Of a stretch of DNA of 6,758 nt, positions 5,746 to 6,758 are shown piece by piece. This stretch comes from Tropicimonas sp047971885. GTDB taxonomy: Bacteria; Pseudomonadota; Alphaproteobacteria; Rhodobacterales; Rhodobacteraceae. A program made the translations under genes and the position numbers. Positions within the stretch are counted from its first letter, which is position 1, and every line of letters begins with the position of its first letter. The notes beneath the pieces are model-generated. The model searched no databases and was not told where the DNA came from. It saw only the letters and a list, made by a program, of their open reading frames with translations. The stretch is from contig NZ_JBKEAE010000194.1 in the NCBI RefSeq assembly GCF_047971885.1, forward strand, positions 1 through 6,758, read 5' to 3'.

Positions 5746-6758
5746 CCGGCAGCGACAGCGCCGCCCTTCTGGCGCGGATGACGGGCCTGCATCCGGCGGC
5801 GATCGACCTGTCGCTTGGCCGCACGCTGCGGCTGCTCGAGGCGCTGGGGCGCCCGCAGGACAGGCTGCCGCCGGTGATCCATATTGCCGGCACCAATGGC
5901 AAGGGCTCGACCCTCGCCATGTTGCGCGCGGGCCTTGCCGCCGCCGGCATGCGTGTCCACGCCTATACCTCGCCCCATCTCGTCCGCTTTCACGAGCGGA
6001 TCGTGCTGGCGGGCGAGGAGATCGGTGAAGAGCCGCTCTGCGATGCCCTGTCCCGCACGCTCGACCGCAATGGCGGCGCGCCGGTCACCTTTTTCGAGGC
6101 AACCACCTGCGCCGCGTTTGACGCGTTTGCGCGCGTTCCGGCCGATATCCTGCTGCTCGAGGTCGGGATGGGCGGACGGATGGATACGACCAACGTGGTC
6201 GATCACCCCGCGCTGACCGTCATCACGCCCGTTGCCCTGGACCATCAGGCATTTCTGGGAAGCACCGTGGCCGGGATCGCCGGCGAAAAGGCCGGCATCC
6301 TCAAGCGCGGCGTTCCCTGTATCGTCGGCCGGCAGGACGACGAGGCGACCGAGGTGATCGAGGCGCGGGCAGCGGCGCTTGGCGTGCCCCTGCTCGCCTG
6401 CGGCCAGCACTGGCAGGTGTGGGAAGAGCGCGGCAGGCTGGTCTTTCAGGACGAACGCGGGCTGCTCGACCTGCCCCTGCCATCGCTGAGCGGGCCGCAC
6501 CAGATCGACAATGCAGGGATGGCGCTGGCCGCGCTGCGCCACCTTGGCCACGGCGAGACAGCCTGCGAAGCCTCTGTCACCAGCGCGCGCTGGCCGGCCC
6601 GGATGCAGCGTCTGCGCCACGGCCCCCTGGCCGAAAGCGCACCGGATGCCGAGCTCTGGCTCGACGGAGGCCATAACGCGCACGCCGCCCGGGCAATCGC
6701 GGCCACGCTGACCGGGTTGCCCACACGCCCGACGCATCTGGTCTTTGCGCTTCTGAAC
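5742..6758 (+). CDS. folC: Bifunctional folylpolyglutamate/dihydrofolate synthase FolC (3' end outside window)
   Basis: Cytoplasmic Mur-ligase-family enzyme that adds glutamate to dihydropteroate, and further glutamates to reduced folates, using ATP. The reading frame is open for 339 codons to the window edge; family members are usually about 420-440 residues. Motifs seen: the P-loop GTNGKGST (50-57), TSPHL (76-80), LEVGMGGRMDTTN (139-151), the LDH with Asp167 and His168, GEKAGILK with Lys183 (the lysine that is carbamylated in this family), HQIDNA (253-258), WPARMQRL (284-291) and LDGGHN (307-312) in the glutamate-ligase domain. The proposed start is the GTG at 5742, overlapping the accD stop as GTGA. 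The upstream purine-rich GGGAAGG is farther away than usual, so coupling to accD translation is likely. The alternative is the ATG at 5778, which still leaves the P-loop intact. The final residues are lost at the right edge. Confidence 0.95.
   Translation, partial: MTGSDSAALLARMTGLHPAAIDLSLGRTLRLLEALGRPQDRLPPVIHIAGTNGKGSTLAMLRAGLAAAGMRVHAYTSPHLVRFHERIVLAGEEIGEEPLCDALSRTLDRNGGAPVTFFEATTCAAFDAFARVPADILLLEVGMGGRMDTTNVVDHPALTVITPVALDHQAFLGSTVAGIAGEKAGILKRGVPCIVGRQDDEATEVIEARAAALGVPLLACGQHWQVWEERGRLVFQDERGLLDLPLPSLSGPHQIDNAGMALAALRHLGHGETACEASVTSARWPARMQRLRHGPLAESAPDAELWLDGGHNAHAARAIAATLTGLPTRPTHLVFALLN

Noticed and set aside
5610..6737. Long minus-strand open frame opposite folC
   Set aside because: It is an antisense shadow; folC on the plus strand has its full set of motifs.

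Overview
The window looks like a high-GC alphaproteobacterial chromosome, most likely from the Rhodobacterales. This rests on dense high-GC coding, the style of the IlvD and AccD proteins, and an accD-folC pair with overlapping ends. The assignment is inference from gene content and protein style; no database search was possible.

Layout. Bases 1-1467, minus strand, hold most of ilvD (dihydroxy-acid dehydratase), whose 3' end lies outside the window. A 181-base divergent intergenic region (1468-1648) follows and contains a strong inverted repeat. Four complete genes and one partial gene then run on the plus strand. First is an unrecognised 343-residue protein (1649-2680) with a possible Cys-His-Asp hydrolase core. 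Next are two related CPBP-family membrane proteases (2783-3673 and 3734-4666), each with all three family motifs. Then come accD (4753-5745), the carboxyltransferase beta subunit of acetyl-CoA carboxylase with a Pro/Lys/Ala-rich tail, and folC (from 5742, running off the right edge), folylpolyglutamate/dihydrofolate synthase. The folC GTG start overlaps the accD stop.

How the genes relate. IlvD (branched-chain amino acids), AccD (fatty acids) and FolC (folate) are housekeeping enzymes. The accessory part is the block between ilvD and accD: the orphan protein and the tandem CPBP pair. A candidate sigma70-type promoter between the second CPBP gene and accD suggests that accD-folC is its own transcription unit. 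I found no tRNA, rRNA, CRISPR array, insertion sequence or convincing rho-independent terminator. The best candidate for something undescribed is the orphan Cys-His-Asp protein. A functional link to the CPBP pair is possible but unproven.
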